Assembly: GCA_031288615.1 (NCBI GenBank)
Contig: JAITRC010000016.1
Location: 1 to 29,412 of the forward strand
Length of the DNA stretch: 29,412 bases
Direction of reading: 5' to 3'
Source: Tannerellaceae bacterium
Lineage (GTDB): Bacteria; Bacteroidota; Bacteroidia; Bacteroidales; Tannerellaceae
Shown: piece by piece, positions 17,536 to 25,693 of the stretch
How the letters are laid out: every line of letters begins with the position of its first letter
Position numbering within the stretch: the stretch's first letter is position 1
Notes under the pieces: generated by a model
Told to the model about the DNA's origin: nothing
What the model saw: only the letters and a program-made list of their open reading frames with translations
Database searches by the model: none
Translations under genes and position numbers: made by a program

Positions 17536-18039
17536 ATGTGGCCTTTTCGGGTAGGTTTCGGCTACGATGTCCATCCCCTCGTCTCCGGACGACCCCTCTG
17601 GATAGGTGGTGTGCGTATTGAGCATCCATTTGGTTTACAGGGACATAGCGATGCCGACGTCCTCATTCATGCCATCTGCGACGCGCTGCTTGGTGCCGCC
17701 GCGCTCGGTGATCTTGGACGGCACTTCCCCGACACCTCACCCCTATACAAGGACATCGACAGCAAGCGCATCCTACAACGCACCACCGACCTCATCTGCC
17801 AAGCCGGGTACTCCGTCGGTAACATTGATGCCACCGTCGTCGCCCAGGCTCCACGACTTTCCCCCTACATCCCTGACATGCGGACAGCGCTCTCCCCCAT
17901 CCTCCGGATTCACCCCAACGACCTCTCCATCAAGGCCACCACCACCGAGCAACTTGGCTTCGCCGGTAGGGAGGAAGGGATTGCCGCCTACGCCGTCGCA
18001 CTCCTCTTCCGGGGTCCGGAACCTAAAACTTGTAGCTGA
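17536..18039 (+). CDS. ispF: 2-C-methyl-D-erythritol 2,4-cyclodiphosphate synthase
   Basis: A 167-residue enzyme that cyclises CDP-methylerythritol 2-phosphate in the MEP route to isoprenoids, in the cytoplasm as a trimer. The metal ligands Asp11, His13 (GFGYDVHPL) and His45 (GHSDADVLIHA) are present. Also present are FPDTSPLYKDIDS, the active-site strand IDATVVAQAPRLSPYI, and the closing KATTTEQLGFAGREEGIAAYAVALL. ATG 17536 is chosen over the in-frame TTG 17530. It is the last gene of the plus-strand run, and its final 17 bp overlap the convergent end of the SusC-like gene. Confidence 0.95.
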   Translation: MWPFRVGFGYDVHPLVSGRPLWIGGVRIEHPFGLQGHSDADVLIHAICDALLGAAALGDLGRHFPDTSPLYKDIDSKRILQRTTDLICQAGYSVGNIDATVVAQAPRLSPYIPDMRTALSPILRIHPNDLSIKATTTEQLGFAGREEGIAAYAVALLFRGPEPKTCS

Positions 18040-20977
18040 GGGACAGACCCACGTAACGCGCCGATGGGTCTTGGAGACTGTCGTCATCACCGAAGTCGGG
18101 GTCTACATACGGAACCCGCTTCCACACGGCAACGTTGTTCCCAAAGAGCGTCACCGACAGGAGGGGAAACGCGTAGCCTACCGACAGACGGCGCACCTTC
18201 ACAAAGGTGCGGGGGAACACGTTCGCAAAGACGGGGTCTTCGGACAACGTAATGGCCGCCTGGTATGGGTACACTTGGCACCACGTCTGCCAACGTACCG
18301 GCACCTCCCCTCCGGGAGGTACATACACCGCCACTCCTCCGGCCGCTAACTCCGCATCACGCATAGCCACTGACTCAGGATGACGACCGCCCCACCACAG
18401 CTTCTCCGTCGTGATAGAGCGAAACAGCCCTCCCACTGCCCCGTCTATATCCACACCCACCTCCCACCGCCCCATGCGGAAACTGTTCACTAGCCCGAAC
18501 GTCCAGTCCGGGTTACTGTGTCCAAGTGCTTGGGGTACGGGGTCTTTTGAGGGAAGGCCGTTCCCATCCAGAAGCAGGTGCTTGTCAGCGTCGCGTTGCC
18601 AGACGGTGGCATAGTACGTGTCCGCACGCTCACCTCGACGAAGGTTCCCGTAACGTTCACCGCCCCCATAGATCTCCGTCAGACGGGTCACGTAATGACT
18701 CCAGTTAAGCGTCACCTGCCAATCAAACGACTGCCGAGAGATCACCTCACCACGAACAACTGCCTCTACACCCCCTGTACGGTAACGGTTGCCGTTCACA
18801 CGACGCGCACTGAAGCCCGATGCTTCGGAGAGGGGTAGGTCGATGATCTGGTTGTCGTCAATGATACGGTACACCGCAAGGCTGACGGATAGGCGGTTGT
18901 GGAAAAGGCCGGTGGAGAGGCCGGCTTCGTAGGAGATAGACCGGTCGGGACGGATGTCCGCATTCACTATCGTACTGGGGTAGGTAACGGAGGGTGTCTC
19001 CCCGTAGCTAACCCCGTTCTGATACAGTGGATAGATGCTGTATGGGGGAAGGGAGGCAGAGACACTGACGACGGAAGCTGAGGCGCGGAGGTAGTTCACA
19101 AAAGAGGGGAGCCGCAGGTAGCGGGACACCAGTGCACTCACTGACAAGGAGGGATAGAAGTAGGTGTTGTGTGCTGGAGGGAGGGTGGAAGAATTGTCGG
19201 CTCGGCCGGTAAGGTGCAGAAAGAGGGCATCGTCGTAGTCAAGGTTCACCGTCCCGTATGCGCTTCGGGTCTCCTGTGCGGTAAAGTCATTCGTAGCCGT
19301 GACGGGGGCGGAGGAGTTGGCCAATGAGTAAAGGTTGGGCAGGATAAGCCCGTCGGTAGATTGGCGCTCCTCATGAAAGGTTTGACTGTACAGGGATACA
19401 CCGGCATTCAGGGCAAAGGACAGCTTCTCGGTCAGGGAGCGGGAGTAGGACAGAAGTAGGTCGGCGTCAAGTGTTTGGGTGGAGGCATTACGGGTGCTGT
19501 AGTTCCCGTTACGGGGATCGTCGAAGTTGAGGTACGACTTAGGACTTCTGACCTCCTCGAAGAGCAGGCTCTCGCGTAGCGCGGCTCGTCCTTGCAACGA
19601 CAAGTTGGGCAGGACTTGCCATTGGAACGACGTCTTGGCATCAGTCAGGTGAACCTGCTGCTCCTGTTGCCATTCGGCGGCGGCGAAGTAAGGGTTGTTG
19701 TACCATGCGTAGTTGTAGTTGGCCTGCCGGTAACCTTCCTGTCCTGTCACATAGCGATGCCGTTCCAGCTCACGGATATCGACGTCGCTCCCCATCCAGA
19801 GGAGAATGGTGTAGATATGGTTCTTGGGGCCATAACCGTAACGGGGATAGTTGGGCGTATGAAGTCGGTCGGCCGAAAGTGAGGCGCCAAGTCTGAAGGA
19901 AGGGGACAGTGTAAAGTCAGCCTTAAACAGCAACCCACCGGTAGAGAGGGAGGTGTATGGTACTTGTCCTTGCTGGAAGTCATAGTGGGTGGAGAAGTAA
20001 TACGACGTCCGGGCACTGCGGGACGCTACGGAAAGGTTGTTGCGGGTGACAATGCCGGTGCGGAGGAACTGGCGGAGATTATCACCATGGGACACAAAGT
20101 CGGTAGGCACCCGTTCATAGAGTGACTTGTCATTGTACGGTGTACCTGAAACGTCACCCCACCAGGGTATAGTCACCCCCGTCGCCTTGTTGCGTAACGG
20201 ACTGTTCCATTGGGCGACTTTGAGTCCGGCATCAAGCTTCGGCCCCCAAGTCATATCTCCGTCGGAGATGCCACCGTTTTGCCCGTCCCAGAACTCGTAT
20301 TGGTAGTTGGAGCCGCTACCGTAGACGTTTTGCGCCGTAGGGTATGCGGTAAATCCGGCCGTCGCCATTACGGTAGTAGATAGCCTCACCTCAAGACCTT
20401 CTTTCTTTGCGGAATGGGTAGTGAAGAGGATAGCCCCGTTCTTGCCTCGTGCACCGTAGAGTGCAGAAGCGGTAGGCCCTTTCAGGGCATTGACAGACTC
20501 AATGTCTTCGGTGTTGAGGTGAAAGAAATCGGTCTCCACAGGAATGCCGTCGAGCACAATAAGAGGCGTCCGTCCTCTCAGCGAGAGTGTCGGTGCTTGG
20601 AATAGTCCTGTGCGGTTAGACACCGTCAGTCCCGCGATCTGCCCTGATAAAGCGTTACCGATGTTCATCGTCTGCGCTTCCGTCAATCGCTTTGCTTCAA
20701 GACTTTGTGTGGTATAACCAAGCTGCTTGCGTTGCTGGGGAATGTTCATCGCTGTCACCACCACTTCCTCCAGCTCCCCCACCGATACCACTTCCCCCAC
20801 CTCCCTATTGCTTCCGCTCACCGTATCTGCAGGCACAAACTCCCCCACCGATACCACTTCCCCCCGCTCCCCCACTTTCTCCACCGATATTACTTCCCCC
20901 ACCGGCCTATTGCTTCCGCTTACCACCGAAACATACACCCCACCCGCTATCACCCAGCAAGCGACAAGTCCCTTCAC
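18023..20977 (-). CDS. SusC/RagA-like TonB-dependent receptor
   Basis: A 984-residue outer-membrane beta-barrel. After a signal peptide (MKGLVACWVIAGGVYVSVVS) comes a short repeat region, residues 19-70, with units of the form VSGSNRxVGEVxSVGE; the usual N-terminal CarboxypepD_reg-like domain is absent. ELEEVVVTAMNIPQQRKQLG (a TonB-box-like segment) leads into the plug: ALSGQIAGL, LSLRGRTPLIVLDGIPV, and SVNALKGPTASALYGARGKNG. The barrel runs to the C-terminal GLSLSYKF beta-signal. SusC proteins import glycans or peptides with a SusD partner; here none is adjacent. It follows the coiled-coil gene by 19 bp and is probably cotranscribed with it. The codon pattern changes inside the gene near 18850 (see findings). 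The substrate is unknown. Confidence 0.9.
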   Translation of the reverse strand: MKGLVACWVIAGGVYVSVVSGSNRPVGEVISVEKVGERGEVVSVGEFVPADTVSGSNREVGEVVSVGELEEVVVTAMNIPQQRKQLGYTTQSLEAKRLTEAQTMNIGNALSGQIAGLTVSNRTGLFQAPTLSLRGRTPLIVLDGIPVETDFFHLNTEDIESVNALKGPTASALYGARGKNGAILFTTHSAKKEGLEVRLSTTVMATAGFTAYPTAQNVYGSGSNYQYEFWDGQNGGISDGDMTWGPKLDAGLKVAQWNSPLRNKATGVTIPWWGDVSGTPYNDKSLYERVPTDFVSHGDNLRQFLRTGIVTRNNLSVASRSARTSYYFSTHYDFQQGQVPYTSLSTGGLLFKADFTLSPSFRLGASLSADRLHTPNYPRYGYGPKNHIYTILLWMGSDVDIRELERHRYVTGQEGYRQANYNYAWYNNPYFAAAEWQQEQQVHLTDAKTSFQWQVLPNLSLQGRAALRESLLFEEVRSPKSYLNFDDPRNGNYSTRNASTQTLDADLLLSYSRSLTEKLSFALNAGVSLYSQTFHEERQSTDGLILPNLYSLANSSAPVTATNDFTAQETRSAYGTVNLDYDDALFLHLTGRADNSSTLPPAHNTYFYPSLSVSALVSRYLRLPSFVNYLRASASVVSVSASLPPYSIYPLYQNGVSYGETPSVTYPSTIVNADIRPDRSISYEAGLSTGLFHNRLSVSLAVYRIIDDNQIIDLPLSEASGFSARRVNGNRYRTGGVEAVVRGEVISRQSFDWQVTLNWSHYVTRLTEIYGGGERYGNLRRGERADTYYATVWQRDADKHLLLDGNGLPSKDPVPQALGHSNPDWTFGLVNSFRMGRWEVGVDIDGAVGGLFRSITTEKLWWGGRHPESVAMRDAELAAGGVAVYVPPGGEVPVRWQTWCQVYPYQAAITLSEDPVFANVFPRTFVKVRRLSVGYAFPLLSVTLFGNNVAVWKRVPYVDPDFGDDDSLQDPSARYVGLSLSYKF
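20778..20925. repeat. Short degenerate repeats in the susC-like N-terminal region
   Basis: The plus strand shows three spaced copies of a CACCGATACCACTTCCCC-like block (near 20779, 20846 and 20880; the last is less exact), two followed by CTATTGCTTCCGCT. They encode the VGEVxSVGE and VSGSNR units. The region replaces the domain usually found at the N-terminus of SusC proteins. Confidence 0.65.
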
Positions 20978-20996
20978 CCAGATCCTCCTTCGAAAG

Positions 20997-21875
20997 TCAG
21001 TCTTTTAACGGGAACGTCGAGCTACCTATATGATCCCCTTCCGAGAAGATGTCCACGCGATAGATGCCGGGGGGTAGGAACTCTTCCACCTCCCAATACA
21101 GGGTGATGGGAGTCTCTTCTCCATCGTATTCGATGAGCCGCTTCATGGAATACTGTATCTCCTTCCCCTCAAAGAGGAAAGTATTGACGAGGCTCTTCAC
21201 AAGGAGCTCGTCGTTAGGTTTCATGAGGCGCACATAGAGAGTACGTTCTCCTGTGGCGGCGGTCATGTTTTTACTCACATTGAAGGAGACGACAATCTGG
21301 TGGGTTTGGCGAATGCGCTTGGCTATTTTCCCTCGCTCCGTCACCGGTTTCACGCTCAAGCCTGTAGCCACTAAACGTTCAGCCAGTGTAACACGTTCCG
21401 AGAGCTGTTCCTTCTCCTTGCGGAGCGTCGCTGCTTGTACCGAAACAGCTTCATACTGTGTAGTCACAGCCTGTTTCTCTTGGCGTAGCTGCTCGTTCTC
21501 GCGATTCAGGGAATCTATTTGTATTACGTAACCCCGCATAATCACCCGAAGGGTCTCAAGCTCCTTTTTCAGTTCCGTGATGCGTCTGGTATTGGTGGAC
21601 TTCACTGTCCGCAGTTCCTCTTGCAGCCGCTGCACCTTTTCCTGCTCAGTCACTAACAGAGAGACCAGGGAGTCGTTGTTTATGGAAAACTTGTAGCCTT
21701 CATATTGGACAGAAAGCTCATTATATTCGTCCTCGAGCATCTCCTTCTCCAATTCAAAACCCTCTACCAGAGCATCTATCTGTCTCTTCTGGTGGAGGAA
21801 ATAAAAAAACCCACCCACCAATACGACGAGAAGGACGGCGACTAGGGTTGTAGTCAACCTTGACGGCTTGTTCAT
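20997..21875 (-). CDS. Membrane-anchored coiled-coil protein
   Basis: A 292-residue protein. Residues 8-28 are a single transmembrane anchor (TTTLVAVLLVVLVGGFFYFL) with a short basic N-terminus, so the bulk should be periplasmic. Residues 30-175 are a long charged coiled coil with heptad patterns (LQEELRTVKSTNTRRITELK, LRQEKQ, LRKEKEQLSER). Residues 190-292 form a beta-rich domain ending in PPGIYRVDIFSEGDHIGSST, which looks like an immunoglobulin-like fold. I recall similar conserved hypothetical proteins in Bacteroidetes but no assigned function. It has its own promoter (21933-21940), divergent from the protease gene, and lies 19 bp before the SusC-like gene. Possible roles in envelope organisation are inference. 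Confidence 0.75.
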   Translation of the reverse strand: MNKPSRLTTTLVAVLLVVLVGGFFYFLHQKRQIDALVEGFELEKEMLEDEYNELSVQYEGYKFSINNDSLVSLLVTEQEKVQRLQEELRTVKSTNTRRITELKKELETLRVIMRGYVIQIDSLNRENEQLRQEKQAVTTQYEAVSVQAATLRKEKEQLSERVTLAERLVATGLSVKPVTERGKIAKRIRQTHQIVVSFNVSKNMTAATGERTLYVRLMKPNDELLVKSLVNTFLFEGKEIQYSMKRLIEYDGEETPITLYWEVEEFLPPGIYRVDIFSEGDHIGSSTFPLKD

Positions 21876-21932
21876 ACTTTGTTGTTATCTTGTTTTCCGG
21901 TGTCGGCAACTTATGCGGCAAAATCTGCCTCA

Positions 21933-21940
21933 CAAAAGTA
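21933..21940 (-). promoter_or_regulatory. Promoter -7 box of the coiled-coil gene
   Basis: TACTTTTG on the minus strand, about 57 nt before ATG 21875. It fits TAnnTTTG and would drive the coiled-coil and SusC-like genes. Confidence 0.5.
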
Positions 21941-21961
21941 ATAATTTACGAGGCACCGAGT

Positions 21962-21969
21962 TATATTTG
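21962..21969 (+). promoter_or_regulatory. Promoter -7 box of the HtrA-type protease gene
   Basis: TATATTTG on the plus strand, 17 nt before ATG 21987, a match to TAnnTTTG. It implies a very short leader. It is divergent from the box at 21933-21940. Confidence 0.5.
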
Positions 21970-21986
21970 AAACGAAAACAAAAACC

Positions 21987-23159
21987 ATGAGTAGCACGGT
22001 GAAAAGCGTATTGAAAGGGGCTGTGTTGGTAATGCTAAGTGCTGGTGTTGCGGTTGTCGTTTGTTTGTGGGTGCTCGGCAAAAGAGAGGCAGGGGTGTCG
22101 AGGGTGGTAAATGAGTGGCAAACGGTGGGTCTTCCGCCGGGTGCTGAGAATATTGACTTTACACAGGCTGCAGCACAGACCGTACATGCAGTTGTCCACA
22201 TCAAGTCTGTCGCTAAGCAATCGGGGCGTCCGGGTAATTTACAGCTATCCCCCTTTGAGTATTTTTTCGGATTTGGAGGTGAGGGGTTGAGGCAACCACA
22301 ACCTAGGGTGGGTGCTGGGTCGGGGGTTATTATTTCGACAGACGGGTACGTGATGACGAATAACCATGTCATAGAGGGTGCTGATGAGCTTGAGGTAACA
22401 CTCAATGACAACCGTAAGTTCACGGCCAATGTCGTAGGAGCAGACCCCACTACGGACATCGCCTTGCTGAAGATTGATGCTTCCGACCTACCAACCATTC
22501 CTTTCGGAAACTCCGAAGACTTGAAGGTGGGTGAATGGGTCTTGGCGATAGGGAACCCCTTTAATCTCACGTCGACGGTGACAGCAGGCATCGTCAGTGC
22601 AAAAGGCAGGGGTGGTATCACCCGGACGGGAGGTAACATTGAGTCGTTTATCCAGACGGACGCCGCTGTAAATCCGGGGAATAGCGGTGGTGCGTTGGTG
22701 AACACGCGTGGGGAGCTTGTGGGCATCAATACGGCCATATATTCAGAGACGGGTAATTTCGCAGGGTATTCCTTTGCAATACCTGTCTCTATTGCCGGAA
22801 AGGTGGCGGCAGACCTGAAAGAGTTCGGTACGGTACAGCGTGGGTTTTTGGGTGTACAAATGACTGATGTGCAGTATGTGGCGGAGGAGGAACGGGGGAA
22901 GTTGAAAGTGTTGGAGGGGGCGTTCGTGGCTGGCTTTTCCGGGCGTAGCGCGGCTAGGGAGGCAGGGATTGAAAAGGGGGACGTCATTGTGGAGGTGAAT
23001 GGGGTGGTGATTAAATCGGGCAATGGATTGCAGGAGCAGGTGAATAAGTATCGGCCGGGTGATGAGGTGAAGGTAACGGTGAACCGTTATGGTAGGGTGA
23101 AGACGTATAGTGTCATTCTCCGCAATATACAGGGAGGAACGGATGTAGGTGGTCAGTGA
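21987..23159 (+). CDS. HtrA/Deg-type periplasmic serine protease
   Basis: A 390-residue trypsin-fold protease of the Deg family. Residues 8-29 form an N-terminal membrane anchor or signal (LKGAVLVMLSAGVAVVVCLW). The catalytic triad is complete: His127 in VMTNNHVIEGA, Asp157 in DPTTDIALLKI, and Ser233 in NPGNSGGALVNTRGE. One PDZ domain follows, about residues 285-385 (RGFLGVQMTDV, GDVIVEVNGVVI). With one PDZ and an anchor, it is laid out like DegS; the usual Bacteroidetes DegP/Q relatives are about 480-500 residues with two PDZ domains. Such proteases degrade or sense misfolded envelope proteins. It is convergent with purD, with 29 bp between stops including a G8 run at 23169-23176. Confidence 0.9.
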   Translation: MSSTVKSVLKGAVLVMLSAGVAVVVCLWVLGKREAGVSRVVNEWQTVGLPPGAENIDFTQAAAQTVHAVVHIKSVAKQSGRPGNLQLSPFEYFFGFGGEGLRQPQPRVGAGSGVIISTDGYVMTNNHVIEGADELEVTLNDNRKFTANVVGADPTTDIALLKIDASDLPTIPFGNSEDLKVGEWVLAIGNPFNLTSTVTAGIVSAKGRGGITRTGGNIESFIQTDAAVNPGNSGGALVNTRGELVGINTAIYSETGNFAGYSFAIPVSIAGKVAADLKEFGTVQRGFLGVQMTDVQYVAEEERGKLKVLEGAFVAGFSGRSAAREAGIEKGDVIVEVNGVVIKSGNGLQEQVNKYRPGDEVKVTVNRYGRVKTYSVILRNIQGGTDVGGQ

Positions 23160-23188
23160 TGGCATGAAGGGGGGGGTGGATGCGGGGG

Positions 23189-24460
23189 TTATGAGCCAAT
23201 GTCATGGCGGAAGTATTTGCCCTCGAAATGAATCTGTGGGACGAGAGCATAGGCGTGTTGAAGTGCATCAGGCACATTGGTGCCGAAGGCACCTACAGCT
23301 AAGACGCGGCCACCGTTGGTGAGTACATGGTGGGTGTTTTGCTGAAGCGTGGTACCGGCGTGGAAGACGAGGGCATCAGGGGGAAGTGTATCGAGGCCGG
23401 TGATGGCTTTGCCTGTTTCATAGGCATTGGGATAGCCTTCACTTGCAAGGACGATGGTGGCGGCAGCGCGGTGGTCAATCTGCAAGTTTCGCATGTGTAA
23501 GTCACCCAGAGCGACCCCTTCAAACAAATCCGTGAGGCTGCTTTTAATACGTGGGATGACGACAGCGGCTTCAGGATCACCCATTCGGCAGTTGTACTCA
23601 ATGAGAAAGGGGTTACCGTCGACATTCATCAATCCGAAATAGAGGAAGCCTTTATAGGTGATGCCTTCGGCGAGCAGGCCGGTGACGGTGGGTATGATGA
23701 TACGCTCTTCGACCTTTTTGGCAAAAGACTCATCGACAAAGGGTACCGGAGAGATGGCACCCATACCGCCGGTGTTGGGGCCGGTGTTGTCATCGCCAAT
23801 ACGTTTGTAGTCTTTGGCGTTGGGTAAGATCTTGTAGTGGTTACCGTCGGTGAGGATGAAGAAAGAGGCTTCCTCACCGTGAAGAAACTCTTCGATGACT
23901 ACGGTGGCACCGGCTTTCCCGAACTTGCCGGCAAGCATAGCTTTAAGTTCCGTTTGAGCGTCGTGAAGGGTTGTGGGGATGACCACACCTTTACCGGCAG
24001 CTAAGCCATCGGCTTTGAGGACGTAGGGGGGAGTGAGTGTAGTGAGGAAATCCAAACCTTGGTGAAGGTTGGCGGCGGAGACGGTGAGGCTTGCGGCGGT
24101 GGGTATGTGGTGTCGCTGCATGAAGTCTTTGGCAAAGCATTTACTGCCTTCGAGGATGGCACCGTCTTGGCCGGGGCCAATGAAGTGTATGGATTTCAAG
24201 CGTGAGTCGGCGTCGAAGAAGTTACGTAGTCCTGCTACGAGAGGAACTTCGGGGCCGACGACAATCATGTTGACATTGTGGTCAATGGCGGCCTGAGCAA
24301 TACGGGGGAAGTCGTCCATAGGGACACCGGGTATAGCCAATTGAGCTGTTCCGGCATTACCGGGGAGGGTAAAGAGGTTAGTGATGCGGTCGTTATCATG
24401 CCGTAGCTTCCAAATGAAGGCGTTCTCCCTTGCACCGGATCCGATTACCAATACATTCAT
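23189..24460 (-). CDS. purD: Phosphoribosylamine-glycine ligase
   Basis: A 423-residue ATP-grasp enzyme that joins glycine to 5-phosphoribosylamine in de novo purine synthesis. It opens with MNVLVIGSGARENAFIWKL. The ATP-grasp motifs are present: VLKADGLAAGKGVVIPT, EEFLHGEEASFFILTDG, DDNTGPNTGGMGAISPVPF, and the metal-binding FLIEYNCRMGDPEAAVVIPR. The length is that of the standard enzyme. The start overlaps the stop of the upstream methyltransferase gene by 4 nt, so translation is probably coupled. Confidence 0.97.
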   Translation of the reverse strand: MNVLVIGSGARENAFIWKLRHDNDRITNLFTLPGNAGTAQLAIPGVPMDDFPRIAQAAIDHNVNMIVVGPEVPLVAGLRNFFDADSRLKSIHFIGPGQDGAILEGSKCFAKDFMQRHHIPTAASLTVSAANLHQGLDFLTTLTPPYVLKADGLAAGKGVVIPTTLHDAQTELKAMLAGKFGKAGATVVIEEFLHGEEASFFILTDGNHYKILPNAKDYKRIGDDNTGPNTGGMGAISPVPFVDESFAKKVEERIIIPTVTGLLAEGITYKGFLYFGLMNVDGNPFLIEYNCRMGDPEAAVVIPRIKSSLTDLFEGVALGDLHMRNLQIDHRAAATIVLASEGYPNAYETGKAITGLDTLPPDALVFHAGTTLQQNTHHVLTNGGRVLAVGAFGTNVPDALQHAYALVPQIHFEGKYFRHDIGS

Positions 24461-25614
24461 TGAGCGATGCGTGTTTTGTGATCTTTGTTTGAGCCTGCGA
24501 AAAGCTCATAGCCCCGGAACTCACAGGGGAGCTGTCCATTGAAGACATGGATTTTGGTGGATGGCCGAAGGCCTATTTGGTCAAAACATTCTTCGCGATA
24601 GCCGAGAATCCAAGCGGAGCCACCGGTGAAGTGATGCTTGAGTCGTTCACCGAGCAAGGCATAGACTTCGGTCAAGTCGCGGACTTTAAGTCGTTCGCCG
24701 TAGGGAGGGTTGGTGACAAGAATGGCGGGGGAAGGGGGATCGGCAAAGAGCTGCAAGGGTCGGCGGTTGACCTTGATATATTGATCAAGCCGTGCGGATT
24801 CCACATTCTTTTTGGTGGCGTCGACGGCGGCAGGTGAGAGGTCGTAGCCGTAGCAACAGAAGTCGAAAGGTCGTTCGTTCGTATCATCTTCGGAGATGTC
24901 GGCAAAGAGTTCGGGCTCAAAGTCGAGCCATTTTTCGAAGGCGAAGGAGTTGCGGAAGATGCCGGGAGGGATATTAAGGGCAATCATGGCGGCTTCGGTG
25001 AGGAAGGTACCGGAACCGCACATGGGGTCAATAAAGTGAGATTGTCCGCGCCAACCGGTGAGGAGGATAAGTCCGGCGGCAAGGACTTCGTTGAGAGGAG
25101 TTTCGAGAGAAGCGACGCGGTAGCCACGTTTGTGGAGGCTTTCACCGGAGCTGTCAAGGAGGAGGGTGGCCTTAGTTTGGGAGATATGGAGGTGGAAGTA
25201 AAGGTCAGGGTTTTCGAGATTGACGGATGGCCGGATGTCGCCTTTTCGTTTCCAGAAGTCGACGATGGCGTCTTTGACGCGATGGCAGGCGAAGTGTGTA
25301 TGGGTGATACGATTGGAGTGCGCGACGGTGTCAACGACGAAGGACATGGAGGGGTTCATGTATCTACTCCAGTCAAAGAGAGAGAGCGCTCTATAGATAT
25401 CATCGGGGTCGGTTGCAGGGAACTCAGTGATGGGCAGAAGAATCCGTAAGGCAGTCCGGCAGTGGAAATTGGCTTTATAAAGCAAAGCTTTGTCACCGGA
25501 GAAGGTGACGGAGCGACACCCTTCTTGGACGTGTTCGGCGCCCAACTCGCGCAATTCATTGGCAAGGACACCTTCTAACCCTTGCAGGGTTTTAGCAATC
25601 ATCTGAGAACTCAT
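24457..25614 (-). CDS. THUMP-domain RNA methyltransferase (RlmL-like)
   Basis: A 385-residue SAM-dependent methyltransferase. An N-terminal THUMP domain (about residues 45-155) is followed by a UPF0020-type catalytic domain with the SAM-binding motif FIDPMCGSGTFLTEAAMIA near residue 193 and the catalytic NPPYGERL near residue 308. It corresponds to the N-terminal (RlmL) half of the E. coli RlmKL fusion, which makes m2G2445 in 23S rRNA; the RlmK half is absent, as is usual outside Proteobacteria. The target site is inferred from the family. It is the first gene of an operon with purD, under the minus-strand box at 25637-25644. ATG 25614 is used; ATG 25602 is possible. Confidence 0.88.
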   Translation of the reverse strand: MSSQMIAKTLQGLEGVLANELRELGAEHVQEGCRSVTFSGDKALLYKANFHCRTALRILLPITEFPATDPDDIYRALSLFDWSRYMNPSMSFVVDTVAHSNRITHTHFACHRVKDAIVDFWKRKGDIRPSVNLENPDLYFHLHISQTKATLLLDSSGESLHKRGYRVASLETPLNEVLAAGLILLTGWRGQSHFIDPMCGSGTFLTEAAMIALNIPPGIFRNSFAFEKWLDFEPELFADISEDDTNERPFDFCCYGYDLSPAAVDATKKNVESARLDQYIKVNRRPLQLFADPPSPAILVTNPPYGERLKVRDLTEVYALLGERLKHHFTGGSAWILGYREECFDQIGLRPSTKIHVFNGQLPCEFRGYELFAGSNKDHKTRIAQ

Positions 25615-25636
25615 ATAAGCTTTGTTAGTAGGGGTG

Positions 25637-25661
25637 CAAAGGTAACTTTATGGTACTTTTG
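25637..25661. promoter_or_regulatory. Divergent promoters of rlmL-like gene and mgtE
   Basis: TACCTTTG on the minus strand at 25637-25644 points to the methyltransferase/purD operon; TACTTTTG on the plus strand at 25654-25661 points to mgtE and lies 32 nt before its ATG. Both match TAnnTTTG. Confidence 0.55.
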
Positions 25662-25693
25662 GAGCCACAAGAGGAGGACAATTTTAAAGGACA

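Noticed and set aside
16348..17625. Long minus-strand open frame (425 codons) antisense to porV
   Set aside because: porV is clear on the plus strand; the antisense frame has no domain-like sequence and follows from codon bias in the real gene.
21911..23023. Minus-strand frame of 370 codons antisense to the HtrA-type protease
   Set aside because: The plus-strand gene has all catalytic motifs; the antisense product is Ser/Thr/Pro-rich shadow sequence.
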